A DNA stretch of 64,000 nt from Amanita rubescens (lineage: Eukaryota; Basidiomycota; Agaricomycetes; Agaricales; Amanitaceae): assembly GCA_015039365.1 (NCBI GenBank), contig WION01000002.1, positions 1,426,001 through 1,490,000 of the forward strand, in the 5' to 3' direction. The notes beneath the pieces are model-generated. The model was not told the DNA's origin and did no database searches. It was given only the letters and a program-made list of their open reading frames with translations. This document shows, one piece after another, positions 1 to 12,315 of this stretch (positions are counted from its first letter, which is position 1; each line of letters starts with the position of its first letter). Made by a program: the position numbers and the translations under genes.

Positions 1-2051
1 AGAGATGCTGACACATGTAAGAAGCATGATGGAATGGTTGGGCGGAACTCTCAGCAAGGAAGATATGGGCGAGGACAACACTGCCGGGCGGCGGGGTCAG
101 TCCAAACGGAAACGCGATGAAGAAGGGGATGACGATGCTTTGGGTGCCCTAGCCCTGCGATTTAAGCAAGTTACTACAACCATTAGAAAACTGCTTATGT
201 ATTGACCACGCTGAGCAGGCATCTGGAATTCTTCCCGAATCCGCAAGCACTAATGCAAACATATTCTTCAAAGGAACCAAAGCTAATACTGGCTGTTCCT
301 GCATCATTATCACATGGACCATCAAGACACCTCTTCGCCGACTTTGCCGCTGTACCAGACAACGTTGTTCTCCTCACCAGTCGCGGAGAAGAAGGCACGC
401 TTGGACGTGTTCTTTTCAATATGTGGAATGATTCACAACGACCCGATGACAAATGGGATCGAGGAAAGGTTGGAAGCAACATCATGATGGATGGCACATT
501 GAAACTTCAAGTTCGTATTAGCTCTGATATGTTTGCTCGAAATTGTGTTAATGTGTTACATCAGTTAAATCACAAAGTTCCTCTGCAGGGTGCAGAGCTC
601 GAGGCTTATTTACAAAAAGAGCGCGCTGCCAAAGAGAGGGAAGCTGCTCAACAAGCCGCCCTTGTACGCAGCCAACGGATGCTGGAAGCTGATGAAGATG
701 AGAGTGATTCAGAATCCGACTCCGACGCAGATGAAGAAGATGAAGTCAGGCAAGCGTTGAGGGGCGAATCGGGGGATGTGGATATGGACCCTTCGACTGA
801 GTTAACTAAAAGCCAACGAAAAAGAGGAGAGAAAGGTCTTGACGGTACCGATTGGGGCCTGGATGGTGATGAGGGACTGACGAAACAGTTGCTTTCGTAT
901 GATATCTTCCTCAAGGGAAACGTTTCGAAGTCAACGTCTTTCTTTAAAACTGCAGGAATTCAGACTCAGCGGTTCAGGATGTTCCCTTACGTGGAGAAGA
1001 AGAGACGAGTGGATGAATATGGTGAAACAATCGATGTAGGGATGTGGCTCAGAAAAGGCAAAGCATTTGAAGAGCTTGCTGAGGATGATGAGTCGAAGGA
1101 CCAAAAACGTCGCCTACAGGCAGAGGAGGACGCTAAGGTGTGATCTCTTTTCTTCGTTTACCTAGCTAGGGCTGACAAGATGACAGAAGGGCATCAAGGA
1201 AGCACCGTCAAAGTTTGTCACGACGACTGCAGAGGTTCAGTTAGCTTGCCGTCTTTTATTCGTCGATATGGAGGGTTTGAACGACGGTCGCGCAGTGAAA
1301 ACGATAGTCCCTCAAGTAAACCCTCGCAAAATGGTATTTATCTATGTCTTTTCGAGGGCCAGGCTGCTTACACCATTTCAAAAAAAGATAATTGTGCATG
1401 CGTCGTCTGTATCCACAGATGCGTTGATTGAGAGCTGTGGAAACATCCGTACCATGACGAAGGATATTTTTACTCCTCAGGTTGGAGAATCAATCCAGAT
1501 AGGACAACAGACGAACAGCTTCTCGATATCAATCAGCGACGAACTATTAGCGACCGTGAATATGTCCAGGGTGAGTGTTGACGTATTTGTATCAGGGGTG
1601 TAATCAATTTTGGAAATAGTTTGAAGATAACGAAGTTGGATACGTCACTGGGAGGGTGGTAGCGCATGCTAATGCAACGATACCTACTCTCGATCCGGTT
1701 TCTTCCGCGCCCACTCAAAACAATGCTGTTACGAACGCACAGGATGAGCGACAGCGAATCCTCGGATCACGACCATCGATGACCTTGCCACGGTCTACGA
1801 TGATCGGAGAACTGAAGTTGACGGCATTGAAGGCGAGGTTGACGGCGATTGGAGTACAAGCCGAGTTGGTAGGAGAAGGAGTACTTATTTGTGGAGCATC
1901 CGGGAAACACGCGTCATCGGAAGTGCCAGCAGAGGCCGTGGCAGTCAGAAAGACGGCAAGGGGGCGGGTTGAACTGGAAGGGCATGTATCTGAAGTCTAT
2001 TATCTTGTAAGGCGGGAGATCTACAACCTTCACGCGCTGGTAGCAGCCTGA
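1..2051 (+). CDS. CFT2: CPSF2/Cft2 cleavage-polyadenylation factor subunit (5' truncated by window)
   Basis: 3' part of the gene for the CPSF-100/Cft2 subunit of the nuclear mRNA cleavage and polyadenylation factor, the inactive metallo-beta-lactamase/beta-CASP partner of the CPSF-73 nuclease. The N-terminal part lies before base 1. Exons read 1-165, 219-1137, 1187-1570 and 1620-2051, all in one frame. Visible in order: end of the beta-CASP region (SRHLFADFAAVP, then EGTLGRVLF), a Lys/Glu-rich helix, an Asp/Glu/Ser acidic linker (about bases 690-760), a segment with FRMFPYVEKKRRVDEYG and a C-terminal domain ending in HALVAA. The first intron has a GC donor. Family assignment rests on the ordered match to CPSF2: beta-CASP end, acidic linker, C-terminal domain. 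The next gene starts 105 bp downstream in the same orientation. Confidence 0.9.
166..218 (+). other. GC-AG intron in CFT2
   Basis: 53-nt intron with donor GCAAGT and acceptor CAG. Only this cut joins Phe-Lys to the conserved His-Leu-Glu-Phe-Phe in frame; the nearby GT at 170 would put the downstream exon out of frame. Confidence 0.8.
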
Positions 2052-2156
2052 CAATGACGATCAATCGGGGATTTCCAGAAAAGGAAGGAGTATTTTGGCT
2101 CGTAAATTTGAGGATGCCCTCTAACCACTTGGCTGCTCTTCCTCTCACTTTCCTCC

Positions 2157-4002
2157 ATGCGTGAAGTTATCTCTCTCCACGTTGGCCAGGCTGGCATCCA
2201 AATTGGAAATGCTTGCTGTATGCCCTTCATCTTCATCTTAGTCTCTTACTTACAGAGTATTAGGGGAATTATATACCCTCGAGCATGGTCTGAGCGTATG
2301 TTGGTTGGCACCTAATCATCCCGTCTTGCTGACCTTTTTTCTTCTTTCAGCCCGATGGCCGTCTGGCACCCGACTCGCCCTCTGCTCACGACAGTGGTTT
2401 CTCTACTTTTTTCTCTGAGACGGGCAGCGGGAAGCATGTCCCTCGGTCTCTGTACATTGACCTCGAACCTGGCGTAATCGACGAGGTAAAAACGGGCACT
2501 TATCGATCACTTTTTCATCCCGAGACTCTGATCTCTGGTAAAGAAGACGCTGCCAACAACTGTTAGCTCTTAGCCCATCCTTCTTTGATCTATTTTTACG
2601 TATTATTTAAGATGCCCGTGGTCACTATACCGTCGGAAAAGAACTTATTGACCCTGTTATGGAGAGGATTCGCCGTCTTGCGGACAATTGCAGTGGTCTA
2701 CAAGGATTTTTCGTGTTCCATTCGTTCGGCGGAGGCACTGGTTCAGGTCTCGGGGCACTGCTACTAGAGCGTCTCTCTACCGACTACGGCAGGAAATCTA
2801 AGCTCGAATTTTGCGTCTATCCTGCTCCTCAGCTGTCCAGTTCAGTCGTTGAACCATACAACTCTGTTTTGACAACGCACACCACGCTTGAACACTCTGA
2901 TTGCTCTTTCATGGCAAGTTTGCGTTATTATTGCGAAGCATTGTGCTTAACATAATGTCCCTTTCAGGTTGATAATGAGGCCATCTACGATATATGCAAG
3001 AAAAAAATCGGCGTCTCTTCTCCTAGTTTCTTGAACCTGAATAGGTTGATCGCGCAAGTCGTGTCTTCCGTCACGGCGTCATTACGTTTCGATGGGTCAC
3101 TGAATGTTGATTTGAATGAATTCCAAACCAATCTAGTACCGTACGTACAGACAGCATGTTTCACTTCCGTTTCCTTACGTTTTCCAGATTCCCGCGCATT
3201 CATTTCCCGTTGGCTACATACGCACCTCTTTTATCAGCGGAGAAGGCTGGACACGAACAAAATTCTGTGAACGAGATGACGTTTTCATGCTTCGAGCATG
3301 GTAACCAGATGGTAATTCCCAATCTCTAGTTTTTCATGGGATGCTTATGATGTCGTAGGTAAAATGCGATCCAAAAGAAGGAAAATATAGTTAAGTTTTA
3401 AGTTCATTAAGTTATCATTTCATCTTGTTCTAACATTCTTGCAGTGGCGTGTTGCCTCCTATTCCGAGGTGATGTTGTTCCCAAGGATGTTCAAGGAGCT
3501 GTTGCAAGCATCAAGATGAAGCGCACAATTCAGTTCGTTGACTGGTGTCCGACTGGCTTTAAGGTATCCCTTACTCAGTCAGAGTTACATATATCGTCTA
3601 ATCAACTTGCTAGATTGGAATATGCAACGAGCCAGCAGTAGCTGTCCCAGGAGGCGATTTGGCTAAAGCTTCACGCAGCCTGTGTATGCTGTCGAACACA
3701 ACTGCTATTTCTTCTGCCTGGAGCCGCCTTGGTATGATTTATTTCATTATCCAAAGACAAGCTCGTAAATAATGCTGTTCAGATCACAAGTTTGATCTCT
3801 TGTATTCCAAGCGTGCTTTCGTGCACTGGTATGTTGGGGAAGGAATGGAAGAGGTAGCCTTCTCTTGTTCGTTGTTATCAAGTCTTAACATCGTTTCAAG
3901 GGTGAATTTTCTGAGGCTCGTGAAGACCTTGCCGCTCTCGAAAAAGATTATGAAGAGGTCGGGATCGACTCCGCTGATGTCGAAGAAGCTGCCGAATATT
4001 GA
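2157..4002 (+). CDS. TUB1: alpha-tubulin
   Basis: Alpha subunit of the tubulin heterodimer that builds microtubules. Eleven exons (2157-2217, 2264-2295, 2351-2561, 2612-2913, 2968-3140, 3188-3311, 3359-3389, 3445-3563, 3614-3731, 3783-3853, 3901-4002) give 447 residues, close to the usual 450. Seen: N-terminal [13 protein letters not shown], the GTP-binding GGGTGSG glycine loop, [27 protein letters not shown] and a C-terminus ending in Glu-Tyr, the residue usually subject to detyrosination. The loop that carries acetylated Lys40 in most alpha-tubulins is one residue shorter and has Ser at that position ([11 protein letters not shown]). The intron at 2914 uses a GC donor. Divergence in the loop may mark the minor of two alpha-tubulin genes common in basidiomycetes; that is inference. 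Confidence 0.97.
2914..2967 (+). other. GC-AG intron in alpha-tubulin
   Basis: 54-nt intron with donor GCAAGT, joining Ser-Phe-Met to Val-Asp-Asn-Glu. Using the GT four bases inside the intron would create an in-frame TGA, so the GC donor is the only one consistent with the conserved protein. Confidence 0.85.
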
Positions 4003-4278
4003 GGCAAGGGATCATAATCAGCGTCGGTACGGATCTTTCATAGACCTCTTTATCCGGCCTTTCCATTGTTTCGCTCCCAATATATATCATTTGATTGCTA
4101 TTCTATGAATCAAGAAATACTTTTCTCTTCGTATTTCTAGTCTATTCTAATATTTCCTTCATGCTTTCTCGTCTCGTTCCTCTAAGATAAGGGTTACGCT
4201 GATGCCTTCATCTGTCAGCTTCACCTTCACACTAGTAGTTATTGATCATTAGCGAGCACGTTGTTTTAAGAATAGCCT

Positions 4279-5259
4279 TCACCAGCTCATGTCCTTTATA
4301 ATGTAGTCTGGGTTGGAGGATTCTACTTGCTGTTTGCTATGACTAGTCAGTAAGGCGATTGTCTTGCAGCCAGCTGCGCGGCCGCTTCTAACGCCCGAAG
4401 GTGCATCTTCGAACACGATACCTGCACGAGTCAATGTGTCAGGCACCCAAAAGACACAGACGCGGTTCGCTCACAAGTTTCCGGTTGAACCTCGCATTTC
4501 TGAGCTCCCAGGAGGTAAGGTTCTGGACTAAGTACAAGAGATGCCAGTGGTGAATTGCCAGGGTTGAATAATGCCTGGCAAGGACATACTTTGGTTTTCC
4601 CCAAGTCACATCGTCAGCCGTGACGAAAACATCGGGAATTGGTATATTTGTCGTCTGCAATGCAGAAGAAGCATAGGCCCTTGTAGCTGATGTACATATA
4701 GCCCAGCGAGGTTTTGGCAGATGTCTTGCATGAGAAAGCTGTTGAGGGTTAATTGTTAACTTGTTGATACTCTTAAGCTTTGCAATCACCTCTGCCATCA
4801 AGGCGGCCACGCCAGGAAGTTGTACTATGCCCGGTAAACCATTTTGTCCGGACGTCTCAACAATTGCTAGTTCGAACCGTTTGGCTTCTTCCTGAGGACC
4901 CGTTTGTAAATACAGTCATCACGACATAAAATTGATTGACTATACCTCGAGTTTTTGCGGGTCTTGTATTCCACAGTATTTCTTTAAATTATCAACTGTT
5001 CTGACGCCATGCGATGCTGAAGTAGACCGCTTCAATTGTCGGAAGTTTCGAAGGCGCGGGGAAGCTTACAGCTCAGGATGTCATGGACGTCTATGTTAGG
5101 ATAAGATTCCGCGAACGTTTGCCAAGCACCTATGACGCCAGCGGTGGAGTCCACCAAGGTGCCGTCCATGTCAAAGAGGCTGTTAGAGACATTAGCGATC
5201 GTGGCGGTGTTAAAGGTGAAATATTACATCGCATTTGCCTCAATAGTCGTTGTCTGCAT
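4279..5259 (-). CDS. HAD-superfamily phosphatase, glycerol-3-phosphate/2-deoxyglucose-6-phosphate phosphatase type
   Basis: Predicted cytosolic HAD phosphatase of the yeast GPP/DOG type, which removes phosphate from small sugar or glycerol phosphates. Six exons (5259-5228, 5179-5070, 5016-4946, 4891-4590, 4527-4475, 4421-4279) give 236 residues. All four HAD motifs are visible: FDMDGT with nucleophile Asp14 and acid/base Asp16, ICTSATR (motif II), GKPNPEPY (the Lys of motif III) and VFEDAPSGVRSGRAAG (motif IV acidic pair). The start was chosen because it alone gives an in-frame short exon joined to ILFDMDGT. Substrate cannot be told from sequence. It converges on alpha-tubulin (276 bp apart) and diverges from SEC15. 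Confidence 0.9.
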
Positions 5260-5405
5260 GTAGATATGTTGACCGGGGAACTAGTTTGCCGTTCAAGTTG
5301 CAAAATACAGTAATGATGATGATTGGCGAACTCGGGCCGGTAAGTTTTGGGAAGAAAGTTGATGACAAATGGTGACACACCGGGTACCTTCTCGTCGGCT
5401 TCAGT
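5260..5405. promoter_or_regulatory. divergent intergenic promoter region
   Basis: 146 bp separate the start codons of the HAD phosphatase (leftward) and SEC15 (rightward). The stretch must hold both core promoters or both transcripts must begin within the other gene. No clear TATA element seen. Confidence 0.5.
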
Positions 5406-8296
5406 ATGCCTCCGCGTAGCAGACGTCCTCACTATACACAGGAACAGATCGACCAGCAATTACAACAGATCCACCTACTTGATCCATCGTCATCGTCGGA
5501 AAATCTTGAACAGCTCGGTCCCATAATTAAATTGATTCACAGCAACAGACACCAAGAAGCGTACCTGAGGACAATCCAGGGGCTCATCGAATCTAAGGAT
5601 GCAGAGATTGAGCGAATATGCAGTGAAAACTACCAAGACTTCATCGCATCTGTCTCCACCATGTTTACAGTGAAGGCTTATACCGATGCTATGAAAGAAA
5701 GCATTGCCTCCCTCGATGGGGGCGTATCGCAACTTGGGAAAGGCCTGGTTGAGAAAAAAAGGAATTTGCTCCAAAACAAGAAACTAGCGGGAAATCTCGA
5801 CGAGGCCATAGACACGTTACAGGCCTGTCTGAGGATTCTAGATGTCGTTGACAGAGTAGGAAAGATGATTCATGAAGGAAATTATTGGAGTGCACTGAGG
5901 GTCTGTCGTCTTCTCAATGTTCCAGTACGCATCCTCAAGTTGGATTTAGTCGCTTGAAGATATTCAAAGGCTACCCGCCACATCATTATCTCAAACGCCG
6001 TTCTACCAGCATATTTTATCGTCTCTACCATCACTACGCGCCCAAATTAAGGACGCAGTTACGGCATCTATGAAGCAATGGTTGCTCGAAATAAGAAATG
6101 TGAGCGCGGAAGTTGGCAAAGTTGGCTATGGAAGCCACGGAAGCCAGGACACGACGTTGGCGATCACGGCGAGAGAAAGATCCATTGTTGCGATCGAGTC
6201 GAGTTGGCAGCGCCGTGGAAACAATAACTTATGAGAAGACAGATTGTAAGCATATGGGTTAATATCTGCGACCCATGCCTAACTCTCGGTCAGTTGATGT
6301 CCTTAACAATGATAAACTTCACGTGGATTTCAAGCCTTTGTTTGAATGCATACATATTTATACTGCTCTCAATTCACTCGACGAACTTAAACGGTCGTAT
6401 CAAGCAGATAGAAAGGTATGCTGTCGATGATTAACGGGGTGAACGGACCTCTTATCCAAGATGAAGGCTCAATCCAATCTTATCATCCCGAGTCCTTTCA
6501 ATCTGGTCAATTTGACAACGCTGATCCAGGAAATATCCGGGTTTTTTATAGTTGAGAGCCATGTTCTGGAGAGTGCAGGTACTTTTCGATCGCCGCAAGA
6601 TGTTGAGGAACTTTGGGATACCCTCGTGAAGGGCCTGACTGCTGGTGTCGAGAGGGCTCTTTCAACAGAGTCAGATCCCGATGTATTTCTAAAGACTAAG
6701 GAATGCCTCATTGGTTTCCTCATGACACTCGAGGTGCGCGATGTCCTTGTACCAATTCCGGATTGTCTTATGGTATGCTAGACATCGTCGTACTCCACGG
6801 GCTCATTACATTCCTTTCTATCACTTCTCCTTGAAAAATATGCACAGTTGCTCGAGGCTAAGTTTAGTGCCAAATTTGACTTTGTAAGGTTTCGCGATGA
6901 GTATGTCTGGTTTTGGCTGATTTGTTGACTTCAGACCGTACGAGAAGATGACCATTTGGCTATGTTAGCAGAAAATACGGAGGAACTTGAAGGAATTCTT
7001 GGCCTTGTATGGATCACTGAGGCAGAACGAATGGAGCTTAAGCAGTAAGCTATTGTCGATGCACTGTGGAACGGCTACTTATCCACCTGGAATTCTAGAA
7101 TGCGACTGCCTCAGCCATTACCTTGGTCACAAACATTTTATCTTTGCTGCCGCGACGTATGCACAATAGCTTTGGTCAATGTATCTTTGCTAATACTGCA
7201 TTCAAGATTAGAGGATTCATTCAACAATTTTATGCTTTTGTGGAGGGTGTATCACAGCATCATAGAAACGTCGACGACCTTCTTTGCAAGGTATGGATGA
7301 TATCCATGCGGCCACATCGTTCACTCACACGGCGTCGCAGTCTCTGGATAACTTCCTTGCCAACCACGTCTGTGAGACGATAAGTCAACGACTTACGCAG
7401 ACGTTAACCCTATCTCAAATCGCGCAAATCGTGACAAACTTAGAACATTTCCAGGTTGCATGTCCAGAACTGGAACACACACTCAACAACTTACGGTCAG
7501 CACCTCCTCTCTGCTGGCGTTCACCGCTGACCTTTGCTTTAGCTTTGTACAGAGAGGAGGTGCGATGAAGTTGCATGCAATCACTTCCCTCGAGGCGACT
7601 CTCACTCGGGCGCTCGCAAGAATTACAAGCCTCATAACTTCCAAACTCGACCAATTCTTTGAGCTGTCTGAGTACGAGTGGACCCCGCCGACGTGCGAGA
7701 GTTCGCCGAGCATGTACCTTTACGAGCTCGTCAATTGGCTGACGACAGTCGTGGACTCTCTGTACATCAAGGAGATATACAAGGACGAAGCTTATAAAGG
7801 GGCACTTAATTACATCGCGGGATGTATAATGGTATGTGGAATGCATGGTGCGATAGCACGGTTGATTGATTTGATTGATCAGAATTTCTTGATCGGGCGA
7901 GACGTTCCTATGATGAACGAGAACGCGATATCAAATATCATGATTGATATTGACTTCCTTGAGGAGGAACTTAAGAGGATCGGCAGATCTCACCTTTCTT
8001 CAGCTTTCATCGAGCTCCGAATGGTAAGAAAGACTTTTGGAAATAAATCAATTGTCATAAACAAATCTTCTCAGACTGCAAATATACCATTGAGCGATAC
8101 CGTCCAAGAATACCTAATTCCAGCTAATCGTCACACGACATATGCAGCTGTCAAACACAAACGTTTACAAGCCCTTTTGGAAAAACTTGCTAAATATGGC
8201 GCTACCCAAAAAAATCTTTCTACCCGAGAAATCGCGGAAAGGAGAAGGAAGGAGGCGGATGCGGTCGGCAGGCTATTCCCTGGTGAAGGGCGTTAA
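5406..8296 (+). CDS. SEC15: exocyst complex component Sec15 (one apparent +1 frame slip)
   Basis: Sec15 is the exocyst subunit that receives the Rab GTPase Sec4 on secretory vesicles. Twelve exons (5406-5900, 5950-6245, 6294-6415, 6461-6733, 6782-6883, 6935-7044, 7099-7156, 7207-7290, 7341-7495, 7543-7831, 7883-8023, 8075-8296) give about 781 residues, normal for the family. Seen: N-terminal helical region, RTRRWRSRREKDPLL, FFIVESHVL, PWSQTFYLCCRD, FYAFVEGVSQHHRNVDDLL, the GRDVPMMNENAIS block and a basic C-terminus. Within exon 2 the frame must move by one base near 6124 to pass from EIRNVSAEVGK to AMEATEARTRRW, both conserved. Without correction the protein stops at about 6235. Most likely one extra G in the consensus. 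Confidence 0.92.
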
Positions 8297-8557
8297 GTCA
8301 TGTGTCACATGTCACATTTCAAGACTGGCGTATAGTTGCCTCTATTTATGCCACGGCATATCTTGCAACAATCTACCCAACAGAACAAGCATATGTATGA
8401 TAAAACGCAAGAAGACATGAATTGAAAAATAGGATTGACAGGGAAGAGCTATTAGGAAATGTAACAAGGTCAACGATGCGTACGGTTTTCGGTATCGTGA
8501 GGGGATCGTAAATCGTGCAACAACACCTATACATGTCCCAAGCACGCAGGAATTGAA

Positions 8558-9366
<809 letters not shown>

Positions 9367-9801
9367 GGCTGAAAGTGCGGAAGCGAGGGGAGGGTTGAGA
9401 GGAAAGTGGGGATTGTTACTGTTTGCGTGTGAATTTGAAGTTCCGCTGCAAACAACCGAGCCTGCGCCACGTCCCGAGCCTACGAAGGTAAACGTGTCCT
9501 GGTACCTAATCTTGTTTTACCACGAGGACACTATTTCTACCCACTGTAATTTGATAGGCAGGCGCTGGCGTGTATCCTAATATACCTCCACATCGATAGG
9601 CTCCAGCACGGCGATATACGGTTGCGCACATTCTAAATCAGGCAAGTAGTGAACACGAATGCATGAATTACCCCCCCTATTATAACGTCCATGAAATACC
9701 CAATAACTCGTACAGGCGGATGTAACATACAATAGTGGTATGCATGGCGATGCCAAGTAAGGATGTAACTATGAGAGGAAGCGATAACATAAATGATACT
9801 T
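9367..9801. other. intergenic region upstream of ARF1
   Basis: 435 bp between the ARF1 start and the stop of the phosphatase gene on the same strand. It should contain the ARF1 promoter and 5' leader and the 3' end of the phosphatase transcript. No gene or repeat seen. Confidence 0.5.
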
Positions 9802-10490
9802 TTAAGTCGATGAGAGTAACCCAGTTTCTTTAAGCTTTCGGTCTATCTTCGCACGCCAGCTGGCGTAAAATCCGTTTGCGGGTGAAGGCGCATATTGGCA
9901 TAATTCGAAAAGAACTAACTGTTCGTAAAATCCAGCATTAATCCAGATCTGGTCTCGTGCTGAATACGGCCGTTATCTTGTAATAAGTCAAAAATTGATG
10001 TAAAACACTCACCTGCTCTTACGAGGTCTATCGCCTCGGTCGCGCCCACCCTTCTTGACCACATTACTAAATACCATTTGTGTCATTAGCGCAAATTTCG
10101 GGATACGAATACGCACAATAAGCGGCAACTACGGCTGCGCTTCTAGACAAGCCTTGATAACAATGAACGAGGACGACACCCCCAGAGTTGATTGCTTGAT
10201 AAATGAATTGACAAGCCGAAGGGAGGTGTATAAGGAGGTCGGCGTAGTCTACGTCTTCTATGGCGATCCGCATATGGGTAAATCCAGATTGAGGGTCTTC
10301 CGCCGGGATCTGATCCTGACATACTGAAAGGATATGTGTGATATGGTGCTCCGTGACGGAGCGAGTGGAACGGGCGGCGTTGATGCTAATCATCGCGTAA
10401 ATATGTAGCTCAAAAATTACTTATCAGGGTAACTTACTTTCCCAGGAAAAGCTTGTCTGGAATTATGACATCGATATTTCTCCAGGACAT
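9802..10490 (-). CDS. small dual-specificity protein phosphatase
   Basis: A stand-alone dual-specificity (Tyr/Ser/Thr) phosphatase domain. Four exons (10490-10438, 10385-10117, 10066-10013, 9959-9802) give 177 residues. Seen: N-terminal MSWRNIDVIIPDKLFLGN typical of DUSP folds, the conserved Asp region (IEDVDYADLL, likely general acid), the signature HCYQGLSRSAAVVAAYLMW with catalytic Cys and Arg of CX5R, and a helical tail with FYEQLVLFELCQY. No kinase-docking or zinc domain is present, so the target is unknown. The start is the first ATG giving a complete beta-1 strand. A weakly supported gene lies upstream on the same strand. Confidence 0.92.
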
Positions 10491-10505
10491 TCTGAACTAG
10501 ACTTG

Positions 10506-11412
10506 TCAAGGATGACGAACTTGCGTTTTCGAGAAACTTTCCACTGCTTCTTGTACCCGTCGCCAACTCATTAATTCCCAATTTTTTTGCTCAGCTTTGA
10601 GCGGACGATTTGCTGCCCCGTTGTCGATTGACATAGCTCGATGCAGCATGAATCTTGCTGAATTTGCATTCACGGCTATGACGGAACATTTCGATCGCAT
10701 TAGGCGTATGGCGATGCGCACGTGGCAAGTAAGCGTCTAATGCCTTTTTTGGGGCACCCGGAAAACCCTTCCAATCTTGGGGCTGTGCTTTTCTGCATTC
10801 TTGCAAGTCAAATGAGGAAATTTCTCTGCGGGCAATAATATCGGTTTTGTGTAGGTCCCGCAGTTCCCCTCTCATCAAATCTTCAGCTTCGGCCAGTGTT
10901 GCGGATTTGCTTACAATGACCAGTCGAGAATAATATAGTTTAGTCAGAATGTTCTGTGTCGCGAAATTACACTTAGCCAAATGGATGACGTTGATAATGA
11001 AGCTTGTACCATTGTTGTTCTTCGGAAACATGCACTCGCATAGAGTTGCTGTTCCACTTCGACGTGGGGAAGGGTCGGCTTGTCGTCATACCATGTCATA
11101 CTTGTGTACTACCCCATGGATCTGCCCTGAAATGTGACACAAAGCAAAATATGTTTGGCAACAGAACATATAATAGAACTCGTGGTGAACACGATTGATC
11201 GGAAATACCGGCTATGGTAACCGTTGGTAAATTCCTTTTGCGGAATCTTGACTTTGAAAAAAATCGGCTTGTTGATAAACGAAAGCCGGATAGACTCCTT
11301 GCTCGGCCTCGTGGGGCGAACTTGACGACGTTACGCAAGCATCTCCAGGAGACCAGCTTACATAACGTCGTTCCTTGAATTGGGACCTACTTGGACCCAG
11401 TTGGGAAACCAT
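10506..11412 (-). CDS. possible unidentified gene (exons unresolved)
   Basis: No family recognised. The minus strand carries several open, protein-like stretches: about 11412-11362 (start MVSQLGPSRSQFKERRY followed by a GTAAGC donor), 10930-10680 (with AEAEDLMRGELRDLHKTD, SFDLQECRKAQPQDWKGF and DAYLPRAHRHTPNAIEMF) and a last piece ending at 10506 (NWELMSWRRVQEAVESF). They are in different frames and I could not connect them with convincing splice sites. The charged composition suggests a soluble or mitochondrial protein. It may be a real lineage-specific gene or chance open frame. Confidence 0.3.
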
Positions 11413-11644
11413 GTTGGAAAACGGAACATGCGTGTTCTTCGGTTGTTCTGCCTCGTGGAAAACGCGCTCATAAGACGCCTGTTGTGTTGCTTTGTTGTTT
11501 AATGTTCGTGGTATGCATCTAAGTCAGGTAACCGATTTCATAATCATATACATTTAAAGGGTTGGCTTATAGATGTTGTTACACGTTTCCCTTGACTCTC
11601 CTACGGAATGATCAGCATCGAATTGGGTATCGGTAAAGTGGTTT

Positions 11645-12163
11645 TAACATCCATTACTCTATACATCGCTGAATGAGCTGCAGCGGAATCCTGATGGTAG
11701 TCGCAGAAGGCCTCCGCCATCTACAATACATGGGTGGCTGTCGAAATGGAGGGGCACGTTCCTTGGGAATGAGAGGTTGAGGAATCTGGTACGCATAACC
11801 TTTTGCAGCCGAGGAACGCAGTATGACCGACTATCCATCGATAAGGGTATGAGGGAGATGCGAGAAGCCAGAGCGGAGAGAAGACGCAGAAGTGCAAAAA
11901 AGAGACAGGCGAAATCCGGAAGAAGCATTTTCTCCTTCTTCACTACCCAGAGGCGGAAAGCAGCACGAACCTCAAGCCGTTCCACCCATCACAGTAGTCG
12001 CAGTAAACCATCTCATTCTCATCGAGGAAGTAGATCGAAGCACGCCACTGACGCTCCTCGCACGCAAAGCCACAAGCCTTCGAGGAGAAGTCACAAATCA
12101 ATACCCAAATCAGCTGCGCCGGTCGCTTCCCGCCAACATCCAAGGCGACATAAGCGGGTATAG
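11645..12163 (+). CDS. hypothetical very basic Ser/Arg/His-rich protein (5' end unresolved)
   Basis: Unrecognised. An open frame after an upstream TAA at 11645 encodes STIHGWLSKWRGTFLGNERL, then a Lys/Arg-rich segment (MREMREARAERRRRSAKKR), the hydrophobic patch SIFSFF and a long Ser/Arg/His/Lys tail. A 54-nt GT-AG intron from 11789 to about 11845 is possible and would keep the frame. No in-frame ATG begins the protein, so at least one upstream exon is missing. Nucleic-acid binding would fit the charge, but that is only composition. Confidence 0.4.
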
Positions 12164-12315
12164 ACACTGCCGCCACTATTTATCGATGTCGATTGCACAT
12201 ATATTTGCCTTGTATTTATAGATATCTTGTATAGATCTGTGAAGTAGGTCTTCTTACTAAATTGGGAGTTGAGCTGAAAGAAACTAGATCTAATTATACT
12301 GATTAAACAACATAC

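Noticed and set aside
4439..4528. An in-frame extension of the HAD phosphatase reading SEPRLCLLGA before a stop
   Set aside because: It looks like the family PEPYLLGA motif but is intronic; the true motif (PEPYLLGAQKCE) is in exon 4527-4475 in another frame with proper splice sites.
4871..4886. T-arm-like GGTTCGAAC sequence (minus strand) suggesting a tRNA
   Set aside because: It lies in a coding exon of the HAD phosphatase and has no matching acceptor stem or anticodon arm.
7832..7882. 17 extra residues in SEC15 before NFLIGRDVPMM
   Set aside because: A 51-nt in-frame intron (GTATGT...CAG) explains it better than a real insertion.
9402..9580. Open plus-strand frame upstream of ARF1
   Set aside because: It overlaps the ARF1 first exon and promoter antisense, and has no protein-like pattern.
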